From JAOXRU01 sp965247735 (GTDB lineage: Bacteria > Bacteroidota > Bacteroidia > Flavobacteriales > Flavobacteriaceae), in assembly GCA_965247735.1 (NCBI GenBank), contig CBDFHN010000002.1:1116001-1180000 (forward strand): 64,000 nucleotides of DNA. Reading direction: 5' to 3'. Below, piece by piece: positions 17,531 to 27,145 of this stretch. The number at the start of each line of letters is the position of its first letter. The stretch's first letter is position 1. The notes beneath the pieces were generated by a model, which was not told the origin of the DNA, searched no databases, and worked only from the letters and a program-made list of their open reading frames with translations. The position numbers were made by a program, and so were the translations under genes.

Positions 17531-18172
17531 TTATATACTTTCTTTTAATAAGTCCTTAACCTCATTAAGCATCATAGCTGTTGCTCCCCAAACCACATAA
17601 CCATTTAACTTAAAGGCTGGTACATCAATATCCTTGGCATATGACGTAGTTATATTATGATTAAAAAAATTAGTTTCGTCCATAATATCACTCAAAAACA
17701 CCTCTACCAATGCTTCTACTTCTCGTTCTTGAGGTATAAAACTCATATTGGTTCTTGCTATTCCTAAAAAAGGAGATACCAAAAAATTACTTGGAGGAAT
17801 AAATACTTGTGAAAGAGGCTTTACAACCTCGATAGTATCAATAGCTATTCCAAGTTCCTCATTTGTTTCTCTTAATGCAGTATCTTCTATAGATGCATCA
17901 CTAGGCTCGAATTTTCCTCCAGGAAAACTAATCTGATTAGAATGTACTCCGTTATACGTTTTTCGCAACATTAATATTAGCTTTGCTTTACCGTCACTAT
18001 CTGGATAAAATAACACTAACACACCTGCTTTTCTAGCGACTAACTTTTTATTACTTAGTTTTTTTAATTCAGCGATTCTAAAGTCAGGCATCATTTTAAA
18101 ATGAGATTTTTCGCCTGGCAAAGGCTTATTTCTTATTTTTGACATTAGTACTAAAAAATCATCAAATTTCAT
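17531..18172 (-). CDS. Nudix hydrolase, CoA pyrophosphatase type
   Basis: A 213-residue Nudix protein that probably hydrolyses CoA or its derivatives to phosphopantetheine and 3',5'-ADP. The Nudix region GGKFEPSDASIEDTALRETNEELGI spans about 85-109, with the metal-binding REtnEELG. The preceding HSNQISFPGGK motif marks the CoA-pyrophosphatase (NudL-like) subgroup. The N-terminus (MKFDDFLVLMSKI...LPGEKSHFKMMP) aligns with full-length relatives, so the start at 18172 is kept. It is divergent from the cyclophilin gene, with only one base between the two ATGs. Confidence 0.88.
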   Translation of the reverse strand: MKFDDFLVLMSKIRNKPLPGEKSHFKMMPDFRIAELKKLSNKKLVARKAGVLVLFYPDSDGKAKLILMLRKTYNGVHSNQISFPGGKFEPSDASIEDTALRETNEELGIAIDTIEVVKPLSQVFIPPSNFLVSPFLGIARTNMSFIPQEREVEALVEVFLSDIMDETNFFNHNITTSYAKDIDVPAFKLNGYVVWGATAMMLNEVKDLLKESI

Positions 18173-18173
18173 A

Positions 18174-18878
18174 ATGCGCTATCTATTTATTATTCCTGCA
18201 TTTATCTGCTGCATACTTATAAGTTGTAATGATACAACTAAAGAGAAGAAGAGCAATAAAAATACTGATCTTCAACCACAAACAGAAACTACTACACTTA
18301 GTGTTGAAGAGAAAAAAGAAGACGAACCTTTTATTCTAAATGAAGAAAACTCAATTCCCTTCTTTTTTGAGTATGCCAAAAAATTAAAAGTAAATAAAGT
18401 TAAGATTACTACAGATCTAGGAAGCTTTATTGTTCAATTATATGATAGAACTCCATATCATAAGGCAAATTTTATTTATTTAACCAGAAAAGGATATTTT
18501 AATAACACCTACTTCCATAGAGTGGTAAAGAATTTTATTATTCAAGGCGGTAATACCGATTTTATGGAAACAGCAAATAAGAGATCCGATATTGGCAGAT
18601 ATTTACTTCCTCCAGACACAAAAAAAGGATACAAACACCATAGAGGTACTATTTCTATGCCAAGTAGCGAAACTAGAAATCCACACAAGCTTGCATCTCC
18701 TTTTGAGTTTTTTATTGTAACTGCAAATCCAGGTTCTTATCATCTTGATGGAGATTTTACCGCTTTTGGAAAAGTAATTCAAGGCATGGATGTAGTCGAT
18801 AAAATTAATGCAGTAAAAGTGGATAAAGGAGATTGGCCTTTAGATAATATAAGAATGAAAGCCGAAATTGTAGAGTAA
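18174..18878 (+). CDS. cyclophilin-type peptidyl-prolyl isomerase lipoprotein
   Basis: Catalyses cis-trans isomerisation of prolyl bonds, here in the cell envelope. The lipoprotein signal MRYLFIIPAFICCILISC has its lipobox cysteine at residue 18, followed by a 45-residue linker rich in charged residues and Thr. The cyclophilin domain (about 75-234) has FHRVVKNFIIQGGN with the catalytic Arg, then SPFEFFIVT and GDFTAFGKVIQGMDVVDKI. The signal peptide fixes the start. Its 5' end abuts the Nudix gene, so its promoter must lie within that coding region. Confidence 0.9.
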   Translation: MRYLFIIPAFICCILISCNDTTKEKKSNKNTDLQPQTETTTLSVEEKKEDEPFILNEENSIPFFFEYAKKLKVNKVKITTDLGSFIVQLYDRTPYHKANFIYLTRKGYFNNTYFHRVVKNFIIQGGNTDFMETANKRSDIGRYLLPPDTKKGYKHHRGTISMPSSETRNPHKLASPFEFFIVTANPGSYHLDGDFTAFGKVIQGMDVVDKINAVKVDKGDWPLDNIRMKAEIVE

Positions 18879-18883
18879 CAAGA

Positions 18884-19498
18884 TTACTGCTCAGAGACCT
18901 TATAAATATTTGGTAATCTCCACTTGTACTTAACCGCCAAAATCCGAATTGCAATAATTATCACAATCGAAATAATATAGGCATAGGTATTATGTATTGG
19001 AGTTAATATTAATCCAAAATAGCAAAAACCACCAATAATACAGCAGGTAGCATAAATCTCTTTTCTAAACACTACTGGTATTTCATTGCATAAAATATCT
19101 CGAATTACTCCACCAAAACTAGCTGTTATTGTCCCCAAACCAACACACATTACTGGAGATAATCCTGCTGCTATCCCTTTTTCAATACCAACCATGGTAT
19201 ACAATCCTATTCCAATAGTATCAAATAAGAACAACGATTTCCGCAAATATTTTAATTTACTTCTAAAAATTGCTGCAAAAATAACACTTCCAAAAATCAC
19301 TAACATATAGGTGGTGTCCACAAGCCAATTTACTGGAGTATTTCCTATAATAAGATCTCTAATCGTACCTCCACCTGTAGCAGTAACAAAAGCAATAATA
19401 AAAACACCAAAAGCATCTAACTTTTTGTTCATTGCAACTAACACTCCCGAAATAGCGAAAGAAATTGTTCCTAAAATATCAATAACAAAATAAAACAT
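18884..19498 (-). CDS. trimeric intracellular cation (TRIC) channel family protein
   Basis: A 204-residue, seven-span inner membrane protein made of two similar halves, each with a glycine-rich segment followed by IRD: TGGGTIRDLIIG (about 41-52) and SFGGVIRDILCNE (about 128-140). This is the YadS/YicG (UPF0126) layout; structural work on this family shows potassium-permeable TRIC trimers. It follows the RDD gene by 3 bases and converges on the cyclophilin gene. Confidence 0.9.
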   Translation of the reverse strand: MFYFVIDILGTISFAISGVLVAMNKKLDAFGVFIIAFVTATGGGTIRDLIIGNTPVNWLVDTTYMLVIFGSVIFAAIFRSKLKYLRKSLFLFDTIGIGLYTMVGIEKGIAAGLSPVMCVGLGTITASFGGVIRDILCNEIPVVFRKEIYATCCIIGGFCYFGLILTPIHNTYAYIISIVIIIAIRILAVKYKWRLPNIYKVSEQ

Positions 19499-19501
19499 TA
19501 T

Positions 19502-20227
19502 TTATAATTTTTGAGTGTAATAATTATAGTCTTTTAATACCGTATCTATATATTGCTTGTCATAAAGAGGAGAAGAACTCTCTAATAATGCCTCTACTCT
19601 ATCTCTTAATTTTTTTAAGGTTTTATAGTCGTTTGTTTTTTTCGCTATTAAAAATGTTTCTTTAATTAAACGAGCATCTTTATCACTAAGTAAGGTTACA
19701 TTAGTAAATGTTGGATTATAATCTGCTGTTACCTCTTCCAAAATGGTATGCGATACTTTGGTTTTATTTTTTGTACTAATTACTACTGTACCAGCAGCAG
19801 CATCTCCCAAACGCTGTCTTTTATCTGTAAACAATATTGTTAATAATCCTACAGAACCAGAAAACATCCATATATCTACCAACCTCAACATCCATCTTAC
19901 CAAATAATTAGACCAATGTACTGGCGTGCCATCAAACCGTACTACCCGTATTTTCAATAACATTTTACCTACTGTTCGCCCATTAAAAAGACTTTGTGCA
20001 ATTAAACTATAGCCCATTGCAGGCAACATTACCAAAGCAATAATACCTCTAGTCGTCCAATAATCATCATAGCTAATTTGCACTATATTTTCTAAAGTAG
20101 TTACCAAAAGGTAATATAGGTAAAGTATAAAAGCATCAATTAAAAAGGAGAGTATTCGTTCTCCAATACTCGCAATTTTATAATCTAAATTAACATTTTG
20201 CGTTGTATTAATTATAAGGTTTGACAT
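19502..20227 (-). CDS. RDD family membrane protein
   Basis: A 241-residue protein beginning with the RDD hallmark (YKIASIGERILSFLIDAFILYLYY). It has three to four membrane spans, then VGKMLLKIRVVRFDGTPVHWSNYLVRWMLR and a soluble C-terminal domain of about 100 residues. Function unknown; some RDD proteins carry ion-transport activity. It lies head-to-head with the SpoIIM-led operon, 37 bases away. RDD genes keep this neighbourhood in many Bacteroidetes, so a role in the same membrane process is likely. Confidence 0.87.
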   Translation of the reverse strand: MSNLIINTTQNVNLDYKIASIGERILSFLIDAFILYLYYLLVTTLENIVQISYDDYWTTRGIIALVMLPAMGYSLIAQSLFNGRTVGKMLLKIRVVRFDGTPVHWSNYLVRWMLRLVDIWMFSGSVGLLTILFTDKRQRLGDAAAGTVVISTKNKTKVSHTILEEVTADYNPTFTNVTLLSDKDARLIKETFLIAKKTNDYKTLKKLRDRVEALLESSSPLYDKQYIDTVLKDYNYYTQKL

Positions 20228-20264
20228 ATTTAAACTATTTTTATACTTTAAGTAATTATTATTT

Positions 20265-21233
20265 ATGCGTGAGGCTGCTTTTGTAAAGCAAAATAAAGAA
20301 AAATGGATGGCTTTTGAAAAAGCTCTTCATTTAAATTCAAAAATAATCCCAGATGATCTAGCAAATGGTTACATACATTTAACCAATGATTTGTCTTATG
20401 CGCAGACGTATTATCCTGAAAGCAAAACACTACTATACCTTAATTCATTAGCTTCACAAGCACATCAGAAGATCTATAAAAACAAAAAAGAAAGCAAAAA
20501 TAGAGTTACATCTTTTTGGTTAAAAGAATTTCCTCTTTTTTTTAAACAATACCATAGCACTCTTGTTTATACCTTTTTATTTTTTATGGCTGCGGTATGT
20601 ATTGGAGCTATTTCTACCATAAATGACGCTTCTTTTTTAAGACTAATTCTTGGAGATGCTTATGTAAATGAAACACTAAACAATATTGAAAGCGGCGATC
20701 CTACTGCTATTTATAAAGGTGGAAGTGAAATCGGAACTTTTTTAGGCATTACTATTAATAATATTAGAGTTGGTTTTTTAGCATTTGCTCTTGGTGTTGT
20801 TACCAGTATCGGAACCATATACATCTTGTTTACCAATGGAATCATGCTTGGTGCATTTATTACTTTTTTTTATACTAAGGATGTTTTTTTTGAAGCCAAC
20901 AAGCAAATATGGTTACATGGCACAATAGAAATATCCGTTATTATTATTGCTGGATGTGCAGGTATTATTATGGGAAATAGTATTCTATTTCCAAAAACAT
21001 ATTCTCGGCGCATTTCCTTTATGAAAGGGGCTAAAGATGGATTAAAAGTAGTCATTAGTACAATTCCATTTTTTATTATTGCTGGATTTATAGAAGGGTT
21101 TATCACCAGATATTCAAATATGCCCGTTTGGCTTGCCATGTTTATAATTATAGGATCGTTATCCCTAATCATCTATTACTATGTGATTTACCCCATATAC
21201 CTAAACAAAAAATATGCAAAAGGAATATATTGA
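20265..21233 (+). CDS. stage II sporulation protein M (SpoIIM)-like membrane protein
   Basis: A 322-residue protein: a soluble N-terminal helix bundle of about 95 residues, then about six membrane spans with the SpoIIM-type core (NNIRVGFLAFALGVVTSIGTIYILFTNGIMLGAF and LHGTIEISVIIIAGCAGIIMG, about 165-245). This non-sporulating lineage uses such proteins in a conserved membrane cluster, not in sporulation. It leads the operon with the membrane, DUF4129, DUF4350, MoxR and DUF58 genes. Its last 20 bases overlap the next gene. Confidence 0.88.
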   Translation: MREAAFVKQNKEKWMAFEKALHLNSKIIPDDLANGYIHLTNDLSYAQTYYPESKTLLYLNSLASQAHQKIYKNKKESKNRVTSFWLKEFPLFFKQYHSTLVYTFLFFMAAVCIGAISTINDASFLRLILGDAYVNETLNNIESGDPTAIYKGGSEIGTFLGITINNIRVGFLAFALGVVTSIGTIYILFTNGIMLGAFITFFYTKDVFFEANKQIWLHGTIEISVIIIAGCAGIIMGNSILFPKTYSRRISFMKGAKDGLKVVISTIPFFIIAGFIEGFITRYSNMPVWLAMFIIIGSLSLIIYYYVIYPIYLNKKYAKGIY

Positions 21234-22146
21234 ATTTAAAATAAATAGAGATTTTGGAGATATAATTACTGTTTATTTTGATTTTATAAAACAAAACATT
21301 AAAAGCTTCTCTGGTTTTTTCATTAGATACAACGGTATCTTTATTATTGGTTTGCTTATCAGTAGTTATCTACTTGTATCGGGGTTTATAGGAATTGTAA
21401 ACGATAGAGTAAATTCCAGTAACTTTTTTCCAGGCGATGATTCTAGTGATATGTATTTAATTGTTGGGTCAATTCTTTTTATTATTGTTTTTCTAGTTGC
21501 CGCTGGACTAAATTATAGTTTGGCAACTTCCTATATTATTAATTATGAGCGGGAAAAAGGAATTCAGTTTGAGAAAAATAAGGTCTGGACCTTAATCAAA
21601 TCAAAAGCAGGAAATATACTTTTTTTTATTATTTTACTAATACCTATATATGCTGTCTTTTTTATTGTTTCGATTATATTTGCGTTTATTCCAATAATAG
21701 GTATGATCCCTCAATATATTGTCCAATGCTTTATCTTATCATGGATTGGAGTCTCTTTTGCTATATTGTTTAGTGAAGATAAGTCAGTAGCGGACTCCTT
21801 TGGTGAAGGTTGGAATATAGTCACTAAAAACTTTTGGAAATCTATTGGAGTTAATTTTATTATGGCTCTTTTAATTATGGTTTTAATAGGAGTAGTTCTT
21901 ATGATTCCTGGAATTATCGTTGGCCTTTATACTTGGCATATTGTAGAAAACGATGTAGAATTTGCTACTGATGTTTTTACAAAGATAATCTACACTATTG
22001 GTATGTGCTCTTTACTACTTACCTTAACCTTTTCGCACTGTTTGTCACAATTTGTTAATGTTGTTTTATACTATACCCTGCATGAAAAAGAATACAATAC
22101 ACATACTAGAAATAAAATCGATCAAATAGGACAATTAGGTGAATAA
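21214..22146 (+). CDS. polytopic membrane protein of the SpoIIM-MoxR operon
   Basis: A 310-residue protein with about six hydrophobic spans and DFGDIITVYFDFIKQNIKSF at the start, a layout seen in the membrane proteins between SpoIIM and DUF4129 genes in Bacteroidetes. The repeated block pattern (FIxxNxKSFSGFFIRYNG..., NIVTKNFWKSIGVNFIMAL) suggests two related halves. Function unknown. It overlaps both neighbours (20 bases upstream, 8 downstream), so translation is probably coupled. Confidence 0.75.
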   Translation: MQKEYIEFKINRDFGDIITVYFDFIKQNIKSFSGFFIRYNGIFIIGLLISSYLLVSGFIGIVNDRVNSSNFFPGDDSSDMYLIVGSILFIIVFLVAAGLNYSLATSYIINYEREKGIQFEKNKVWTLIKSKAGNILFFIILLIPIYAVFFIVSIIFAFIPIIGMIPQYIVQCFILSWIGVSFAILFSEDKSVADSFGEGWNIVTKNFWKSIGVNFIMALLIMVLIGVVLMIPGIIVGLYTWHIVENDVEFATDVFTKIIYTIGMCSLLLTLTFSHCLSQFVNVVLYYTLHEKEYNTHTRNKIDQIGQLGE

Positions 22147-22864
22147 GATACTTTGCTTCATATTATTTTTAGTAGTTACCACTACAGTACATGCGTTTCA
22201 AGTAAAAGACAGCTTAGCTATTGCTGTAGATAAAGATTCTACCTTAATAGTGAAACACTTTGATACAAATTTTGAAAAAAAATATACTGGAGAAGAATAT
22301 AACTATAGTAGTAATCAAGGTGCGCCTCAAAATTTACTCCTTCGGGCATTAAATTGGGCCTCTAATAGTCTTAGAGATGCTTTTGGTTTTAATGTTTCTC
22401 TATCCACATTAAAAATACTAGAAATCATAATCTACATTCTCATGGGTGGATTGTTTGTCTTTTTATTAATTCGTTTTTTTATTGGAGAACGTATGGGAGC
22501 TCTATTTGCTAAAAAAGCTACTAGCATTACCGATATTAACCTTAACGAAGAACATATAGAAAACATAGACATAGATCGTTTATTTCAGGAAGCCCTCACA
22601 GCAAAAGAGTATCGATTAGCCATAAGATATCAATACCTAAAAACACTAAAACTATTAGCATCAAAAGAACTAATTTCCTGGGATTTTGATAAAACAAATA
22701 CAGATTATTTAAATGAAATTTCTAGTATAGAATTAAAAAAAGCCTTTAAAAAAGTATCGTACGTCTATGATTATATTTGGTATGGAGAATTTAACATAGA
22801 CGAAACTATGTATAATACTGCCAACTTAAGATTTATAAAAATAAACAGCCTTTTGAAATCATAA
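22139..22864 (+). CDS. DUF4129 domain-containing membrane protein
   Basis: A 241-residue protein with an N-terminal signal or anchor (ILCFILFLVVTTTVHAFQ), a second span at about 96-117 and a cytoplasmic C-terminal domain. That domain carries the DUF4129 pattern (DIDRLFQEALTAKEYRLAIRYQYLKTLKLLASKELISW...NTDYLNEI...YDYIWYGEF). The start is GTG at 22139, inside the end of the previous gene. DUF4129 proteins travel with MoxR and DUF58 genes, as they do here. Confidence 0.88.
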   Translation: MNKILCFILFLVVTTTVHAFQVKDSLAIAVDKDSTLIVKHFDTNFEKKYTGEEYNYSSNQGAPQNLLLRALNWASNSLRDAFGFNVSLSTLKILEIIIYILMGGLFVFLLIRFFIGERMGALFAKKATSITDINLNEEHIENIDIDRLFQEALTAKEYRLAIRYQYLKTLKLLASKELISWDFDKTNTDYLNEISSIELKKAFKKVSYVYDYIWYGEFNIDETMYNTANLRFIKINSLLKS

Positions 22865-22866
22865 AT

Positions 22867-24045
22867 TTGGATAAAAGAACTAAAATAATAATCGGGATTT
22901 TCACAGCAGTACTCTTAACCATAATTGTAACAGAGATTGCACGCCCAAAACCTATTAATTGGTCTCCTTCCTATACCTCATACCATAAAAGACCTTTTGG
23001 TGCACATATACTTAAAGAAGAGCTTACAGCTATTTTTCCAAATGCTAAAATCAATATTACCAATAAAAATAGCTATGCTTATTTAACAAATGAAGAACTT
23101 GACAAAAGATCTGCCTATATTTTTATAAACACCTCTTTACATTTTGACAAACAAGAGTCTCATAAATTATTGGAATATGCTGCAAAAGGAAATACCATTC
23201 TAATAGCTGGTTCTTATTTAAGTGGTGTTTTAATAGATAGCCTCAAAATTAATGCCGTTACCAATTATGGAATTAGAGAAGATACCATTGCTTTGAGCTT
23301 TACCAATAGTAACTTCAAAAAGAGTAACTATTTTTACGACAAAGGGTTAGACAACGTCTATTTTAATAAGGTAGATACAAGCAAAGCAAAAATTCTTTCC
23401 TATACCAAACACAAAGACTATTCTAAAAAGGTAAATTTTATAGAAATGCCTTTTGGAAAAGGTAAAATTTTAGTCAATACTACTCCACAAGCTTTTTCCA
23501 ATTACTATATGCTAGCTGGAAATGCACAATATGCTGCCAATGCCTTATCTTACATTAAAGATGGAACTATTATCTGGGACGATTATAAAAAAACTGGCCG
23601 AGTAGTTATTACATCTCCGATGCGTTTTGTGCTTAATCAAAAATCATTAAAATGGAGCTACTATCTTACTATAGCATCGTTGCTTCTTTTTGTTCTTTTT
23701 AGAGCCAAGCGGAAACAACGAATTATTCCTGTAATTACTCCATTAGAAAACACTTCTATTGCTTTTGCTAAAACCGTTGGAACGCTATATTATCAACATA
23801 AAGATTATGATGATATTATTGCAAAAAAGATCAACTTTTTTACAGCATATATTAGAACCCATTTCTATATAAACATTAATACAATAACAAAAAAAACAGC
23901 TATAGTTCTTGCTGCCAAATCTGGCAAACCATTAACTGAATGTACAGAACTATTAGATTACTTATTATACTTAAAAAAGAAAACGTTAAAAACCGAGCAG
24001 GAATTAATTGCGCTCAATAAAAAAATAGTCGCCTTTAAAAAATAA
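22867..24045 (+). CDS. DUF4350 domain-containing membrane-anchored protein
   Basis: A 392-residue protein with an N-terminal anchor at about 7-24. The DUF4350 region follows (PSYTSYHKRPFGAHILKEEL...IFINTS, then LLEYAAKGNTILIAGS; a GATase-like fold is known for related proteins), then a span near 266-282 (YYLTIASLLLFVLF) and a cytoplasmic tail. The start is TTG at 22867, the only in-frame start close to the previous stop (2-base gap). It is part of the SpoIIM-to-DUF58 operon. Confidence 0.85.
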   Translation: MDKRTKIIIGIFTAVLLTIIVTEIARPKPINWSPSYTSYHKRPFGAHILKEELTAIFPNAKINITNKNSYAYLTNEELDKRSAYIFINTSLHFDKQESHKLLEYAAKGNTILIAGSYLSGVLIDSLKINAVTNYGIREDTIALSFTNSNFKKSNYFYDKGLDNVYFNKVDTSKAKILSYTKHKDYSKKVNFIEMPFGKGKILVNTTPQAFSNYYMLAGNAQYAANALSYIKDGTIIWDDYKKTGRVVITSPMRFVLNQKSLKWSYYLTIASLLLFVLFRAKRKQRIIPVITPLENTSIAFAKTVGTLYYQHKDYDDIIAKKINFFTAYIRTHFYININTITKKTAIVLAAKSGKPLTECTELLDYLLYLKKKTLKTEQELIALNKKIVAFKK

Positions 24046-24048
24046 ATT

Positions 24049-25035
24049 ATGGAAGAAAAAGATCCTTTAGCGTTTAATTCTAGAATAGATTTACAGCAAC
24101 TCCAAAAAGCAGTTGAAGATATAAAATCAGAATTGGGAAAAGTAATTATAGGGCAACACAATATGATAGAACTCCTTATTGTTTCTATACTTGCCAATGG
24201 ACATTCCCTTATTGAAGGTGTTCCTGGTGTTGCAAAAACTGTTACAGCAAAATTACTAGCCAAAACCATGAATGTTGGTTTTAATAGAATCCAGTTTACT
24301 CCCGATTTAATGCCTAGCGATATTTTAGGTACTTCTATTTTTAATGTAAAGACTTCTGAATTTGAATTTAAAAAAGGGCCTATCTTTTCTAATATCATAC
24401 TTATTGATGAAATTAATAGAGCCCCAGCAAAAACTCAAGCGGCCCTTTTTGAGGCCATGGCAGAACGGCAAATTACAATTGATAATAATGCCTTTAAACT
24501 AGAAGCTCCTTTTTTAGTCTTTGCCACCCAAAATCCTATTGAGCAAGAAGGTACTTACAGACTCCCAGAAGCACAATTAGACCGTTTTTTATTTAAAATT
24601 AATGTAGCTTATCCTTCATTAGAAGAAGAAATAAAAATATTAGAAAGTAAACACCAACAAAAAAGTACTGAGCCAAGTAGCTTAATAGCTGCAACTCTAA
24701 CGGCAGAACAGATCGTTGGTTTTCAAAATACCATCAAAGATATTATTATTGAAGATCACTTAATTAAATACATCGCTACCATAATTAACAATACAAGATC
24801 TAATGCCAATCTATATCTTGGCGCTTCACCAAGAGCCTCAATTGCTATTATGAATGCTTCAAAAGCATTGGCTGCAATTAATGGAAGAGATTTTGTAACT
24901 CCCGATGATATTAAAAAAATGGCTTACCCAGTTATTGGACATAGAGTACTGCTTACTCCTGAACGTGAAATGGAAGGTTTTACTACCGAAAAAGTAATAC
25001 AACAACTTATAGAAACTATTGAAATACCGAGATAG
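24049..25035 (+). CDS. MoxR family AAA+ ATPase
   Basis: A 328-residue AAA+ ATPase with Walker A GVPGVAKT at 57-64, Walker B NIILIDEINRAP (about 115-126), sensor 1 FATQNPIEQEGTYRLPEAQLDRF and the arginine-bearing SPRAS segment. MoxR ATPases act as chaperones that activate protein complexes, often containing von Willebrand A or DUF58 proteins. The DUF58 partner follows, overlapping by one base (TAGTG). Confidence 0.95.
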   Translation: MEEKDPLAFNSRIDLQQLQKAVEDIKSELGKVIIGQHNMIELLIVSILANGHSLIEGVPGVAKTVTAKLLAKTMNVGFNRIQFTPDLMPSDILGTSIFNVKTSEFEFKKGPIFSNIILIDEINRAPAKTQAALFEAMAERQITIDNNAFKLEAPFLVFATQNPIEQEGTYRLPEAQLDRFLFKINVAYPSLEEEIKILESKHQQKSTEPSSLIAATLTAEQIVGFQNTIKDIIIEDHLIKYIATIINNTRSNANLYLGASPRASIAIMNASKALAAINGRDFVTPDDIKKMAYPVIGHRVLLTPEREMEGFTTEKVIQQLIETIEIPR

Positions 25036-26369
25036 TGAAAAAAATAATTAAAAATCTATTTTTAGAAAAACGTTTTTTTACCATGGTATCAATCTTGGTA
25101 GCTCTTTTTGTAATTTCTTTTGTGTATGCTTCACTATTCAGAATTACGAAACTAGCCTTCTTTATTGCGCTAGTCTTTTTAATTGTAGACTTTATAATGC
25201 TTTTCGCTTCTAAAGGAACCATTATTGCTGAACGTCAGGTCCCAGAAAAACTATCTAATGGTGATGATAATCAATTAACTATTTCTGTTAGCAATACTTA
25301 CTTATTCAACAGTAAATTAACAATCATAGATGAAATTCCTTTTCAATTTCAAAAAAGAAACTTTGAAATTAGCATTTTATTAAGTCCTGGGAATCAAAAA
25401 AACATCAATTACACACTAAAACCATTAGAACGAGGAGTCTATTCTTTTGGAAACTTAAACATTTTTGCTGCCTCACCAATAGGTCTTATTTCAAGAAAAT
25501 ATATTTTTAATGGTGCTCAAGAAGTTCCGGTATATCCCTCTTTTTTACAGCTCAAAAAATACAACCTTATTGCCTTTACCAATAGATTGTTTGAGTACGG
25601 ATTAAAAAAAATTCGTAGAATTGGGCACACCATGGAATTTGAACAAATAAAGGAATATGTGCAGGGTGATGACATCAGAAATATTAACTGGAAAGCTACT
25701 GCAAAAAAAAGCCAGTTAATGGTAAATCAATTTCAAGATGAAAAATCCCAACCCATCTATTCAATCATAGATACTGGTAGGGTTATGAAAATGCCATTTC
25801 AAGGCTTAAGTTTATTGGACTATGCAATCAATGCCACATTGGTAATTTCTAGTATTGCCATAAAAAAACAAGATAAAGCTGGAATGTTTACCTTTTCTAA
25901 CAAAATCAACAATAGAGTTGTTGCCGACCGTAGAAGTGCTCAAATGAACCTTATTCTAGAAACACTTTATGGTATTGACACCAATTTTGTAGAAAGTGAT
26001 TTTAGTAGACTTTATATAGATATTAAAAGAAATATTACTCAAAGAGGACTAATGTTATTGTACACTAATTTTGAAACCATAGATGGTCTCAATAGACAAT
26101 TACCATACCTGCAAGCTATAGCAAAACAACATCTATTGGTTGTTATCTTCTTTGAAAACACAGAACTTACCGCATTTGTAAAAGAAAAAACAAGCACGGC
26201 CCACCAGATTTTTGAGCAGACAATTGCAGAGAAGTTTATTTATGAAAAAAAACTTATTGTAAGTGAATTAAAAAAACACGGTATTCAAACTATTCTTACC
26301 AAACCTAAAGACCTCACCATCAATACAATTAACAAATACTTAGAAATAAAAGCTAGAGGTCTTTTATAA
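25035..26369 (+). CDS. DUF58 domain-containing protein
   Basis: A 444-residue protein with two N-terminal membrane spans (about 18-60), a beta-rich region and the DUF58 signature GDDIRNINWKATAKKSQLMVNQFQDE (about 211-237). A von Willebrand A-like remainder follows, with SIIDTGR near 243 in place of a full metal site. It is the usual partner of the upstream MoxR ATPase. The start is GTG at 25035. It is the last gene of the operon. Confidence 0.92.
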   Translation: MKKIIKNLFLEKRFFTMVSILVALFVISFVYASLFRITKLAFFIALVFLIVDFIMLFASKGTIIAERQVPEKLSNGDDNQLTISVSNTYLFNSKLTIIDEIPFQFQKRNFEISILLSPGNQKNINYTLKPLERGVYSFGNLNIFAASPIGLISRKYIFNGAQEVPVYPSFLQLKKYNLIAFTNRLFEYGLKKIRRIGHTMEFEQIKEYVQGDDIRNINWKATAKKSQLMVNQFQDEKSQPIYSIIDTGRVMKMPFQGLSLLDYAINATLVISSIAIKKQDKAGMFTFSNKINNRVVADRRSAQMNLILETLYGIDTNFVESDFSRLYIDIKRNITQRGLMLLYTNFETIDGLNRQLPYLQAIAKQHLLVVIFFENTELTAFVKEKTSTAHQIFEQTIAEKFIYEKKLIVSELKKHGIQTILTKPKDLTINTINKYLEIKARGLL

Positions 26370-26477
26370 AAAACTTCAACTTACAACTCATTAGTACTGT
26401 TTTACAACATTTAATTGTTGCAAAACCACTCTTTTGGTATTTTAGCCATGTATTTATTAAGCCCCCAATAAATAAAC

Positions 26478-26753
26478 ATGAAAAATAACCTACTAAGACT
26501 AATGTTTATAGTCACAATATTTAGTGCAGCTGCATTAAGTTGCAATACTCACAATTGCGATCCAGGATATCAACGAGTAACTTTAACAGATGGCACACAT
26601 ACCTGCCTTCCAGATGCAATTGCTGATGGTTTTTCTAAAGAACAACCTTTTGGAAGTCTTTTCTTTCATGAAGAACTTGGTATATTAGAATTAACAAAAA
26701 AAGGATGGACAAATTTTGAAGGAGAAACTGTTTTAACAACATTTTCCGAGTAG
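26478..26753 (+). CDS. small predicted lipoprotein, 91 aa
   Basis: The lipoprotein signal MKNNLLRLMFIVTIFSAAALSC has its lipobox cysteine at residue 22. The short mature part has four further cysteines or near-cysteine pairs at the front (NTHNCDPGYQRVTLTDGTHTC), which may form a disulfide. No known domain is recognised. A TATTTTAG box (26438-26445), one mismatch from the -7 consensus, lies 32 bases upstream. Confidence 0.65.
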   Translation: MKNNLLRLMFIVTIFSAAALSCNTHNCDPGYQRVTLTDGTHTCLPDAIADGFSKEQPFGSLFFHEELGILELTKKGWTNFEGETVLTTFSE

Positions 26754-27138
26754 ATCTATCTAGCAATTTTAAACCATTTAGCTCTTCTACATTTTTTAAA
26801 TTTTTATTTTATAGTCCTTTCTGATAAATATTCTTAACGTTATAATCAAAGATGTTTTTAAGAAGCTCAAAACCAAACATATGGATTTCTAATTTAAACC
26901 AATTTAATTTTGAAGTATAGCCTACAACTCATTTCTTTATAGTTATAGGTCATTTTACAATTAAACTGGTATAATAGGATTATAAGGAATAGAATAAGTA
27001 GGCCTTGACAATCGTTTTTAATTTAAATAGTATTACTCTGCGTTTGTATCTAATAGAAGTAACATATATTAGCCTTTTTAATGTAATATTCATTCAAACA
27101 TCGAATCAATAGAGAAGAAAATATATTATTTTTTTTCT
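26754..27138. other. 385-base intergenic stretch
   Basis: AT-rich, with no ORF, hairpin or repeat that I can support. A TAAATTTG box that fits the -7 consensus lies at its right edge (27139-27146), just before the sensor-regulator gene. Confidence 0.4.
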
Positions 27139-27145
27139 TAAATTT

